Assembly (NCBI GenBank): GCA_900555985.1
Contig: USNF01000004.1
Coordinates: 3,819 to 67,818, forward strand
Origin: an uncultured Gemella sp.
Lineage (GTDB): Bacteria > Bacillota > Bacilli > Staphylococcales > Gemellaceae
Direction: 5' to 3'
Length of the DNA: 64,000 nucleotides
Made by a program: the position numbers and the translations under genes. The notes beneath the pieces were generated by a model that saw only the letters and a program-made list of their open reading frames with translations, ran no database searches and was not told where the DNA came from. This document shows positions 1-7,098 of this stretch, piece by piece (within the stretch, counting starts at the first letter, position 1; the number at the start of each line of letters is the position of its first letter).

Positions 1-1037
1 ACAAAGATAATATTGAAAAAGTATCAGATAAATTTGCTTCTCTAGGTTACGAGGTTTATAAGTTCGAGGATTATAAAACATTTGCTGATAACTATGCAAA
101 CAAAGCAAATATAGCAGCATACCCTGAATATCAAAACCTTGTCTCTCCTAAATGGGTAAAAGATGTACAAGATGGTAAAAAACCTGAAACTTATACAAAT
201 AACAGCTATACTATATTTGAAGTTTCTTGGGGAGAGTTAGATAAGGCAAAAGCCTACAAAGAACATATTAAAGGAGCTTATCACTTTAATACTGACTGGA
301 TAGAAGAAGGGCCAGTTTGGAATCTTCGTTCTGCAGATGAAATCAAAAAGAATTTATTAAAACAAGGTATTACAAGTGATAAAACTATCATATTATACTC
401 TAGCGATGCATCGGCTGCCTTTCGTGTAAACTGGGCGCTTAAGTGGGCTGGAGTTAAAGATGTACGAGTATTAAACGGAGGATTACAAGCTTGGAAAGAT
501 GCTGGATATGAAACAGAATCAAACGTAAATACTCCACAAGAAGCTAAAGACTTTGGTGTAAATGTACCAGCTCATCCTGAATACGATATAGCTCGTGCTA
601 AAGAAATGTCTGAAAAAGCCCAAAAAGAAGGAATTAAACTAGTAAGTATTCGTTCTTGGGATGAATACACAGGTAAAACAAGTGGATATGATTATATCGA
701 TAAAAAAGGTGAACCTAAAGGAGCTGTCTATGGATTCTCTGGAACTGATGCTGCTAATATGGATGACTATTACGATCCAGATGGTACACTACGTAATCCA
801 CAAGAAATTTATAACTTATGGAAAGGCCAAGGTATTTCTGAAACAGATAAGATTGCTGTTTATTGCGGAACTGGGTGGAGAAACTCTATTCCTTGGTTTA
901 TGACTCAACTAACTGGTCGTGCTAATACATACTTCTACGATGGAGGATGGAATGACTGGCAACTAGATGGTTCTCTACCTGTAGATGAGAATAAAGATAA
1001 AGGTGCTAAACCTGACGCTAAAAATGATTTTAAATAA
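1..1037 (+). CDS. Two-domain rhodanese-like sulfurtransferase (5' partial)
   Basis: The reading frame is open from the left edge (first full codon at base 3) and runs to the stop at 1037, so the N terminus lies outside the window. Two tandem rhodanese modules are visible. The second has the active-site loop VYCGTGWRNS with the catalytic cysteine. The equivalent loop of the first module reads YSSDASAAFR, with serine where cysteine would be, as in the usual inactive N-terminal domain of thiosulfate/3-mercaptopyruvate sulfurtransferases. The family moves sulfane sulfur to thiophilic acceptors. The substrate cannot be read from the sequence, and any signal peptide is out of view. The gene ends at a strong hairpin shared with the convergent Nudix gene. 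Confidence 0.85.
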   Translation, partial: KDNIEKVSDKFASLGYEVYKFEDYKTFADNYANKANIAAYPEYQNLVSPKWVKDVQDGKKPETYTNNSYTIFEVSWGELDKAKAYKEHIKGAYHFNTDWIEEGPVWNLRSADEIKKNLLKQGITSDKTIILYSSDASAAFRVNWALKWAGVKDVRVLNGGLQAWKDAGYETESNVNTPQEAKDFGVNVPAHPEYDIARAKEMSEKAQKEGIKLVSIRSWDEYTGKTSGYDYIDKKGEPKGAVYGFSGTDAANMDDYYDPDGTLRNPQEIYNLWKGQGISETDKIAVYCGTGWRNSIPWFMTQLTGRANTYFYDGGWNDWQLDGSLPVDENKDKGAKPDAKNDFK

Positions 1038-1044
1038 GAACAAT

Positions 1045-1084
1045 AAAAGAACTTATCCATATTTTACGATGGATAAGTTCTTTT
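1045..1084. terminator. Bidirectional rho-independent terminator
   Basis: A perfect 16-bp inverted repeat (1045-1060 and 1069-1084) encloses an 8-nt loop. It starts with AAAA and ends with TTTT, so both strands have a U-tract. It lies between the convergent rhodanese and Nudix genes and overlaps the Nudix stop codon. Confidence 0.85.
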
Positions 1085-1553
1085 ATAAAATCTTCCAATT
1101 ATTATATACTACTTTATCTAAGATAGCTTCATCATTACTAAGTTCCTGTACTAATTTCAAAATAACTGGAGATGCATTACTTATATCTAATTTTTCCAAG
1201 TTAATCCAATAGACTCCACTAGAATCATTTAATTCATCAACAAGTTTTTCTAAAACTTCATCTTGTTGTTCAAAATTAACATCTACATCATAAAACACCA
1301 TAATATGATGTACCGTACGATTTTTTTCTTCTACAAATATATCATAAACCCTACAATTTCTGTAGTTTTCTATTTGATAACCTGTTTCTTCTTTAAATTC
1401 TCGAATTAACGTTTCTGTAAATCCCTCGTTTCCTTTTTGACTACCTCCAGGTAAATCGAATCTATTTCTGTATGGGCCTTTTTCTTTTTTTATACATAAT
1501 AGTCTATTATCTTTAATACAAATTCCATAAATTCCAATGTGATTAACAATCAT
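1083..1553 (-). CDS. Nudix hydrolase
   Basis: A 156-residue single-domain protein with a complete Nudix box: G, five residues, E, seven residues, then REFKEETGY (roughly residues 37-60). This motif binds Mg2+ and hydrolyses nucleoside diphosphates linked to another moiety. The substrate (oxidised nucleotide, NDP-sugar or other) cannot be inferred. The ATG at 1553 follows an AGGTG ribosome binding site. It is a lone gene on the minus strand, separated from galU by a terminator and convergent with the rhodanese gene. Confidence 0.85.
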   Translation of the reverse strand: MIVNHIGIYGICIKDNRLLCIKKEKGPYRNRFDLPGGSQKGNEGFTETLIREFKEETGYQIENYRNCRVYDIFVEEKNRTVHHIMVFYDVDVNFEQQDEVLEKLVDELNDSSGVYWINLEKLDISNASPVILKLVQELSNDEAILDKVVYNNWKIL

Positions 1554-1576
1554 AGTTACACCTCTATAGTTTAAAA

Positions 1577-1602
1577 AAAGCGATGTTAAATTACATCGCT
1601 TT
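1577..1602 (-). terminator. Terminator downstream of galU
   Basis: A 10-bp perfect stem (AAAGCGATGT with ACATCGCTTT) and a 6-nt loop lie just after the galU stop codon. On the minus strand it is followed by a T-run. Confidence 0.8.
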
Positions 1603-1606
1603 AATC

Positions 1607-2482
1607 TTATTCTAATTCACTTAATTTTTCTTTTAAGAATGGAACTAGTTCATCCTTAAGATCACTCTTCAATGCAAAGTCTATTGTAGTTTTAACGAAA
1701 CCAATAGTTTCCCCTACATCATAACGTGCCCCATCAAAATCATAAGCATAAACTTTTTCTTCTTCATTTAACATTTGGATAGCGTCTGTTAATTGCACTT
1801 CTCCACCGATACCAATATGTTTTTTCTCTAAATGTTTGAAGATTCCTGGATTTAGAATATAACGTCCCATTATTGCTAAATTAGATGGTGCAGTCCCTGG
1901 AGCAGGTTTTTCTACGAAAGTTTCAACTTCGTATAATTTTCCTTCATGACTTTTTGGAGCTATAACACCATATCTATGTGTTTGGTTTTCAGGAACAGTT
2001 TGTACTCCAATAACTGAGCATCCTGTTTTTTCTGATTCATCCATAAGTTGTTTTATTGCAGGACGTTCTTTGTTGATTACAACATCATCCCCTAATAATA
2101 CTGCAAATGGTTCATCTCCAATAAAACTACGAGCTGTAAGGATCGCATCCCCTAGACCTGCCATTTCTCTTTGACGAACGTAATGAATTTTTGCTAAAGT
2201 AGTTGGGTATTTTACTTTTTCTAAAAGTTCTAATTTACCTTTATTTTCTAATTCTACTTCAAGCTCAACATTTCTGTCGAAATGGTCTTCTATTGCTCTT
2301 TTTTGTTTTCCTGTTACTATTATTATATCTTCTATCCCAGCTTTTACTGCTTCTTCTACTATATATTGAATAGTAGGAGTATCAATGATTGGCAACATTT
2401 CCTTTGGTAAAGCTTTAGTAGCTGGAAGGAATCTTGTTCCATACCCTGCTGCTGGAATGATTGCTTTTCTTACTTTTTTCAT
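1607..2482 (-). CDS. galU: UTP--glucose-1-phosphate uridylyltransferase
   Basis: This 291-residue protein begins with the nucleotidyltransferase signature PAAGYGTRFLPATKALPKEM and carries the GalU/GtaB features throughout, such as the EKPAPG and GRYILNPGIF segments. It makes UDP-glucose from UTP and glucose-1-phosphate in the cytosol. UDP-glucose feeds glycolipid anchors, teichoic acid glucosylation and, through the galE enzyme encoded near 12 kb, UDP-galactose. Length and start fit the family. It is a single-gene unit with its own sigma-A-type promoter and terminator. Confidence 0.95.
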   Translation of the reverse strand: MKKVRKAIIPAAGYGTRFLPATKALPKEMLPIIDTPTIQYIVEEAVKAGIEDIIIVTGKQKRAIEDHFDRNVELEVELENKGKLELLEKVKYPTTLAKIHYVRQREMAGLGDAILTARSFIGDEPFAVLLGDDVVINKERPAIKQLMDESEKTGCSVIGVQTVPENQTHRYGVIAPKSHEGKLYEVETFVEKPAPGTAPSNLAIMGRYILNPGIFKHLEKKHIGIGGEVQLTDAIQMLNEEEKVYAYDFDGARYDVGETIGFVKTTIDFALKSDLKDELVPFLKEKLSELE

Positions 2483-2518
2483 ATATTCACCTATGTTTCT
2501 CTAAATTTCAACAGAACT

Positions 2519-2547
2519 ATGATAACATGTTTTTACTTTTTTAGCAA
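2519..2547 (-). promoter_or_regulatory. Predicted galU promoter
   Basis: On the minus strand a -35 TTGCTA is separated by 17 bp from a -10 TATCAT. It lies 37-65 bases upstream of the galU ATG. Consensus match only. Confidence 0.55.
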
Positions 2548-2733
2548 ATAATATTTACTATTTTTACAATAAATCAAACATTTTTATCAAAGTTTTTTAA
2601 AGTTAAAAAATTTAAAAATTCTGTTTTCATAATGTTTCTTATCTTTATCATTTTTGAAAATAAACATTTTACGAACAATAAAGATATTATAAGTCTATTA
2701 TGAGAACATATCTCCCCCATAATTTTCTATATA

Positions 2734-4155
2734 CTAAGTATTACTTACTGCCTGTACAACTATTTCTGTTGTTTTTTCTTTACCATCACGGTAATATGTT
2801 ACTTTAACAGTATCACCTATTTTAGCTTTTTCGAATAAGAATTTTCTAACAGCTGCTACATCTTTAACTTCCGTATCATTCAACTTAGTTATTACATCAT
2901 ATTTTCCTAATCCTGCTTTAGCTGCCGGAGTACCACTTTCAACTGAACGAACTACTACCCCTTGCTTTCCTTCATATTTTAATTGAGATTTTACAGTATC
3001 GTTAGCAATAGTATTTACCGAAACTAACTGAACACCCATTGCAGGACGAACTACTTTACCTGATTTCTCAAGTTGCTCTGTAATTAACTTAACCTCATTA
3101 GAAGGAATTCCAAATCCGATACCTTCCGCACTAACATTAGAAGTTGCTTTGGCAATTTTAGATTCATTGATTCCTATAAGTTTACCTTCATTATTAATTA
3201 GCGCACCACCACTATTACCTGGGTTAATTGCAGCATCTGTTTGAATAACTGTTTGGTTCCAGTCTACAGTTCCATCTCCATCAACATCCATAGGAATCTG
3301 ACGATTTACCGCTGAAACTATACCTTTTGTTACAGTATTTGAAAAACTAAGGTCTAACGGTGAACCAATCGCAAAGGCAGTTTCACCTACCGCTATGTCA
3401 TCACTATTCGCAAAGTCCATAGTAGTTGTTACATTATCACCATTTATTTTTAATACAGCTAAGTCTGTCCAAACATCTGTTCCAACTAGTTCTGCATTTA
3501 CATTAGTACCATCACTTAATATAACAGCTAACTTCTTAGCTCCTTTAACTACGTGATTATTAGTAACTACATATGCAGTGTTACCAGTTTTTTTGTAAAT
3601 AACACCACTACCTGTAGAAGCTGTTTTTAAATCACCCGAATTAGAGTTATTGCTATTAGAATTGTTATTAGATTTATTTTTTGAATTTCCACCTAAAATT
3701 GAATCTAAGTTATTGCTGTTAGTTTGATAGTTAACTACTGATACTACTGCATCTTTAGCTTTTGATATTGCATTAACCGTTAATTGTTGGTTATCCTTAT
3801 CTTCTTTTGTCGCAGTAACTGAAGACTTCAAGGCGCTACCTGTACCTGTAACAGCTTGTGCACCGAAAACGCTAGTAGCTCCTAGCGCAAATGCTGCAAA
3901 TACAGTTAAAAATAATTTGCCATAATTTTTATTTTGTTTTGGTTCTTGAATACCTTGTTCTTCTTCAAAATCTTGATTTTCTTCAAAATATTTTTCATTA
4001 TCAAAATCTTCAAATCCCTCATTATTTTGATCATAATATTGTTGTTGAACATTATTTTGATTATTAACTTGTTGGTTATTTACTTGATTTTGATTATTAA
4101 ATTGTTGATTATTATTTTCTAAGTTTTGATTATTTTGGTTATCTCTATTATCCAT
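2734..4155 (-). CDS. htrA: HtrA/DegP-family membrane-anchored serine protease
   Basis: The start is placed at the ATG at 4155 because AAGGAGGG sits five bases upstream; the reading frame stays open further 5' but without a ribosome binding site. The 473-residue protein has an Asn/Gln-rich then acidic cytoplasmic N terminus, one membrane segment (about residues 80-102), a trypsin-like domain with triad His201 (TNNHVV), Asp231 (TDLAVL) and Ser315 (NPGNSGGAL), and a C-terminal PDZ domain. HtrA degrades misfolded exported proteins at the cell surface. An acidic loop DVDGDGTVD, resembling an EF-hand-type calcium loop, sits about 20 residues before the catalytic serine. Its promoter carries a perfect palindrome. 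Confidence 0.93.
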   Translation of the reverse strand: MDNRDNQNNQNLENNNQQFNNQNQVNNQQVNNQNNVQQQYYDQNNEGFEDFDNEKYFEENQDFEEEQGIQEPKQNKNYGKLFLTVFAAFALGATSVFGAQAVTGTGSALKSSVTATKEDKDNQQLTVNAISKAKDAVVSVVNYQTNSNNLDSILGGNSKNKSNNNSNSNNSNSGDLKTASTGSGVIYKKTGNTAYVVTNNHVVKGAKKLAVILSDGTNVNAELVGTDVWTDLAVLKINGDNVTTTMDFANSDDIAVGETAFAIGSPLDLSFSNTVTKGIVSAVNRQIPMDVDGDGTVDWNQTVIQTDAAINPGNSGGALINNEGKLIGINESKIAKATSNVSAEGIGFGIPSNEVKLITEQLEKSGKVVRPAMGVQLVSVNTIANDTVKSQLKYEGKQGVVVRSVESGTPAAKAGLGKYDVITKLNDTEVKDVAAVRKFLFEKAKIGDTVKVTYYRDGKEKTTEIVVQAVSNT

Positions 4156-4198
4156 AAAATCCCTCCTTATACTAATATCTATAAGATAGTATATTCTA

Positions 4199-4228
4199 AT
4201 TATACATCTTGTAGTACTATTAGTACAA
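4199..4228 (-). promoter_or_regulatory. htrA promoter with 13-bp palindrome in the spacer
   Basis: Minus strand: -35 TTGTAC, 18-bp spacer, -10 TATAAT. The perfect palindrome GTACTATTAGTAC (4214-4226) overlaps the -35 and the spacer, a typical place for a repressor operator. The binding protein is not known. Confidence 0.5.
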
Positions 4229-4323
4229 TTAATTTTCACTATATTTTTCGGTACATTTACATATTATCAGTGTGAGTTAAAACAAAGTTTAAAGAAATTG
4301 TAAAGTTTTCTACCCTATAATTT

Positions 4324-4357
4324 TATAAAAAAAATAAAGTACCTCAGTACCTTATTT
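4324..4357 (-). terminator. Terminator of the 136-residue membrane protein gene
   Basis: An 11-bp stem with one G-U pair and a 4-nt loop overlaps the stop codon. It is followed on the minus strand by a run of eight T. Confidence 0.75.
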
Positions 4358-4762
4358 CAATTTTAAAGTAAAAAATTGTAAAAATCTAAGTAGATTAAAT
4401 AGACAAAAAAAGATTACCCAGTAATAATAAATAAATATACTATCTGCATTACAGGCTAAAATAGTATATGCCCCTATACCCGTCAGTACTAGATTCACTA
4501 AGAAAGTCTCAACATGTTTTTTGGATCTTATTACTATAAATAACTGTATTAATATCATAATTGAAAGTGCTAAAACTATTAATTTTATATTTGTATCCGT
4601 AAAGTACTTAGGAAATTTATAAATATTTTTAGCCATTATATGTCTGATCATACCCATTTTTCTTTCAGAATAATAATACCACCCAGAAATCATAACTATT
4701 AAAATTACTTCTAATAAAGTAATTAACCTATGCGTTTTTTTATATTTTATATTTTTCAACAT
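4352..4762 (-). CDS. Small four-helix membrane protein, unknown function
   Basis: I do not recognise this 136-residue protein. It has a basic N terminus (MLKNIKYKKTHR) and four hydrophobic segments at about residues 13-30, 60-78, 86-104 and 108-128, so it is an integral membrane protein with little soluble mass. It is transcribed divergently from another small membrane protein gene and has its own terminator. No catalytic motif is visible, and no function is proposed. Confidence 0.6.
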   Translation of the reverse strand: MLKNIKYKKTHRLITLLEVILIVMISGWYYYSERKMGMIRHIMAKNIYKFPKYFTDTNIKLIVLALSIMILIQLFIVIRSKKHVETFLVNLVLTGIGAYTILACNADSIFIYYYWVIFFCLFNLLRFLQFFTLKLK

Positions 4763-4876
4763 TTAACTCTCCTTGTTTTAAATTGCTTAAAATGATATAA
4801 TTACTTAATATTATATAGAAAAAAAGAAATTTTATCAACAAATCCTCAAAGTTGATAAATAAGAAGGGATTTACTT

Positions 4877-5401
4877 ATGAATAAAAAATATTCAATTTTA
4901 TTATCTATTCTACTTTTAGTTTTTACGTTTTTATATACTTTTAAAATAAACTTTGATTTAAGCCAAAAACTAAATGTTATGAATCTTATCATAATACTGA
5001 TTGTTCTTGTTTTATGGCTATTCTCAGGGTATTTATTAATACTAAAAGATATATTCAAAAGTTCTGAAAGAGAGCATAATGGTATAGTGCTTGTTTATGT
5101 ATTGTTAGGAATTATATTCTTCTATTATAATCCCTTCCCAAGACCAGAAAGCTTCAATATCGAACTACCAAGAATTACTTACTTTATAGTAACATTATTA
5201 ACCTTTATCTTCTTTATAATAATTTTTAGAAAAGATAAGTTACTTACACTAATATTCGCAGTGTTCATTCCATTTTCTGTTCAAAGCTATCTAGTAAATG
5301 TTCTTAATAACACTAGTTATACAGATTATACTATCTATATCGTAATATTATTTATTGCGATTGCATATGGAATAAACTTTATTACAGACAAAAATCGTTA
5401 G
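4877..5401 (+). CDS. Polytopic membrane protein, unknown function
   Basis: A 174-residue protein with about six hydrophobic segments and short charged loops, preceded by a purine-rich AGAAGGGA ribosome binding site and ended by a strong terminator. I do not recognise the family. It is divergent from the 136-residue membrane protein with only 114 bases between them, so the two may share control. It is a real gene by start signal, length, terminator and lack of a competing frame. The role is unknown. Confidence 0.6.
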   Translation: MNKKYSILLSILLLVFTFLYTFKINFDLSQKLNVMNLIIILIVLVLWLFSGYLLILKDIFKSSEREHNGIVLVYVLLGIIFFYYNPFPRPESFNIELPRITYFIVTLLTFIFFIIIFRKDKLLTLIFAVFIPFSVQSYLVNVLNNTSYTDYTIYIVILFIAIAYGINFITDKNR

Positions 5402-5418
5402 CGACTGCTAACGATTTT
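5391..5418. terminator. Bidirectional terminator
   Basis: A perfect 12-bp stem (AAAATCGTTAGC with its complement) and a 4-nt loop GACT, with A and T runs on the flanks. It sits between two convergent genes. Confidence 0.85.
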
Positions 5419-5421
5419 CTT

Positions 5422-5955
5422 TTATACTAAAACTATATATTTTTTACAAATATCTGCAAAGAAGCTTTGAACATCTCCATCTAGTAGATATTTTTCTTGT
5501 TCTTCATCTACTATATAATTTTCACTAGCTTCCATTACACCTAATAATCTCTTAAATGTATCCGCAAATAAACCTTCATCTTCATTTAGTAGATAATTAA
5601 ATTTTTGTTCTGCGAAGAAAGGTACGAACACCTCTCTAAAAGCACCTTGTCGAATTCTTCCAATTAATTTTGTTCCATCTTCTAAAGTGAATAAGTCACC
5701 TTGTTTTTCAACAAACTCTTTTGCTTTTAAATAGCTAGAAAAGATTTGAAATCCTTCCGCTTCTTGATATTCTCTAAACACTGGTATCTTCAATCCTTTT
5801 TCAGTGTATAGATTTTTATCAATAATTACAAATACTTCTTCTAAATCCCAAAATTCTTTAGCAATATAATAAAATGCAACTCTCCATCTGCTATCACCTT
5901 TTGGCAATCTTTTAAATGTTGAAATTTGCTCAACTAATTTTATATCTTTTTCCAT
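5422..5955 (-). CDS. Conserved-looking cytosolic protein, unknown function
   Basis: A 177-residue soluble protein rich in aromatic and acidic residues, with no signal peptide, membrane segment or catalytic motif that I recognise. The middle part (FREYQEAEGFQIFSSYLKAK) recalls the SseB-like fold only vaguely, so I do not assign it. It follows pgeF by 23 bases on the same strand and is probably cotranscribed with it. It ends at a bidirectional terminator. Confidence 0.6.
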   Translation of the reverse strand: MEKDIKLVEQISTFKRLPKGDSRWRVAFYYIAKEFWDLEEVFVIIDKNLYTEKGLKIPVFREYQEAEGFQIFSSYLKAKEFVEKQGDLFTLEDGTKLIGRIRQGAFREVFVPFFAEQKFNYLLNEDEGLFADTFKRLLGVMEASENYIVDEEQEKYLLDGDVQSFFADICKKYIVLV

Positions 5956-5978
5956 TAAACCTACTTTACCTCTCTTAA

Positions 5979-6680
5979 TTAATCAATTTGTATTAATGTA
6001 CCTATTCTTTTAGCCGTTTGATTATCTAGACGATACGAGAAGAACTTATCATTTTCTTTTACTGTACAAATACTAGTAATCTCAATATTTTCATTCAAAA
6101 TACCAGCTTGTTCTAATAAACCTTTATTAATAGTCCACAAATCTAAATAATAGCTATCTCCTATTTTTTCATAGTAATTATCCACTTTTAAGCTAGCAAA
6201 TTTCTCTATTAAATCTTCAGATACTTCATACTTTTCTTTTGAAATCGATGGTCCAATTATAGTTTTAACATCATCTAATTGGCAGTTATATTCTTTTACC
6301 ATAATTTCTACTATTTCCCCGGCAATATTACCATAGGTACCGCGCCATCCTGCATGCGCTAAGGCTACAACACCTTGTTTTTTATCATAAAAAACTATAG
6401 GTACGCAGTCTGCAGTAAATATTAATAATGGTACTTGCTTTAATGATGTTACTAAACCATCAGCTTCTTGACCATTTTCTGCTAAATCAGCACTAGACTT
6501 AATTCTTCGAACAGATACACCATGAACCTGACTGTTAAATGCTACATTACCGTAGTTAAACCCATACTCCTCAGAAAAAATATTCATGTCATCTTTATTT
6601 TTTGCATCTATATTTCTATGAGTGAATGCTATTTTTATATTTTTATCTTCTATTATAATTCCATCTACTGTTTCAAGCAT
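5979..6680 (-). CDS. pgeF: PgeF/YlmD/LACC1-family purine nucleoside phosphorylase (laccase-domain protein)
   Basis: The family signatures are all present: TADCVPIVFYD, ALAHAGWRGTYGNIAG and IGPSISKEKYEVSEDL. These supply the conserved Cys and His metal ligands of DUF152. Members act as purine nucleoside phosphorylase/adenosine deaminase and as editors of misincorporated peptidoglycan precursors. I place the start at the ATG at 6680 (233 residues), because CGGGAGG lies nine bases upstream. The in-frame ATG at 6710 lacks a ribosome binding site and lies only about 20 bases from a likely -10 (TATAAT, 6730-6735). It leads a two-gene unit with the unknown 177-residue protein. Confidence 0.88.
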   Translation of the reverse strand: MLETVDGIIIEDKNIKIAFTHRNIDAKNKDDMNIFSEEYGFNYGNVAFNSQVHGVSVRRIKSSADLAENGQEADGLVTSLKQVPLLIFTADCVPIVFYDKKQGVVALAHAGWRGTYGNIAGEIVEIMVKEYNCQLDDVKTIIGPSISKEKYEVSEDLIEKFASLKVDNYYEKIGDSYYLDLWTINKGLLEQAGILNENIEITSICTVKENDKFFSYRLDNQTAKRIGTLIQID

Positions 6681-6800
6681 TATTTTTTTCCTCCCGATTA
6701 CAACTGACATATCATTTTGTATCCCTTTAATTATACTTCTAAAAATTATAAAATTCTAGTATGAAAGTTGTATTTATTAAAATAGAATATACTTACAAAA

Positions 6801-6836
6801 ATACCCCAATAATACTTATATTATTATTGAGGTATT
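6801..6836 (-). terminator. Terminator downstream of khpA
   Basis: An inverted repeat of about 15 bp with one G-U pair surrounds a 7-nt loop and lies 27 bases after the khpA stop. It closes the leuS-khpA unit. The T-tract on the minus strand is short (TTTT). Confidence 0.65.
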
Positions 6837-6862
6837 CCAATTAATATTTCATATTAACTTTA

Positions 6863-7087
6863 TTACTCTACTAAATCCAAATACACTTTTTTACTAAATG
6901 TTGTTGAATTTAATACTGTACGAATCGCATTGATTACTGTACCTTTTTTCCCTATAATACGCCCGCAATCATCAGGGTGTACTGTTAAAATATAGTGTTC
7001 ACGAGCATTTTTAATGAATTTTTCAATTTTAATTTCATCTTTATGCTCAACGATTTCACTTACAATGTTATAAATTAACTCTTCCAT
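6863..7087 (-). CDS. khpA: KH-domain RNA-binding protein KhpA
   Basis: A 74-residue single KH domain with the GxxG loop in GRIIGKKGTVINAIRTVL. It matches the YlqC/KhpA family in length and motif. KhpA binds RNA, usually as a heterodimer with KhpB, and in streptococci affects cell elongation and division. It sits 11 bases after leuS, apparently as the second gene of that operon, rather than in the more usual rpsP-ylqC-rimM setting. The ATG follows AAGGAG. Confidence 0.9.
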   Translation of the reverse strand: MEELIYNIVSEIVEHKDEIKIEKFIKNAREHYILTVHPDDCGRIIGKKGTVINAIRTVLNSTTFSKKVYLDLVE

Positions 7088-7098
7088 TTCTATTCTCC

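Noticed and set aside
3934..4122. Plus-strand frame of 62 codons, all hydrophobic
   Set aside because: Mirror of the Asn/Gln-rich htrA N terminus; no ribosome binding site; antisense artefact.
4250..4300. CiaR-type direct repeat before htrA
   Set aside because: TTAAAC-N5-TTTAAC on the minus strand differs from TTTAAG-N5-TTTAAG at several positions and lies in AT-rich DNA; too weak to claim.
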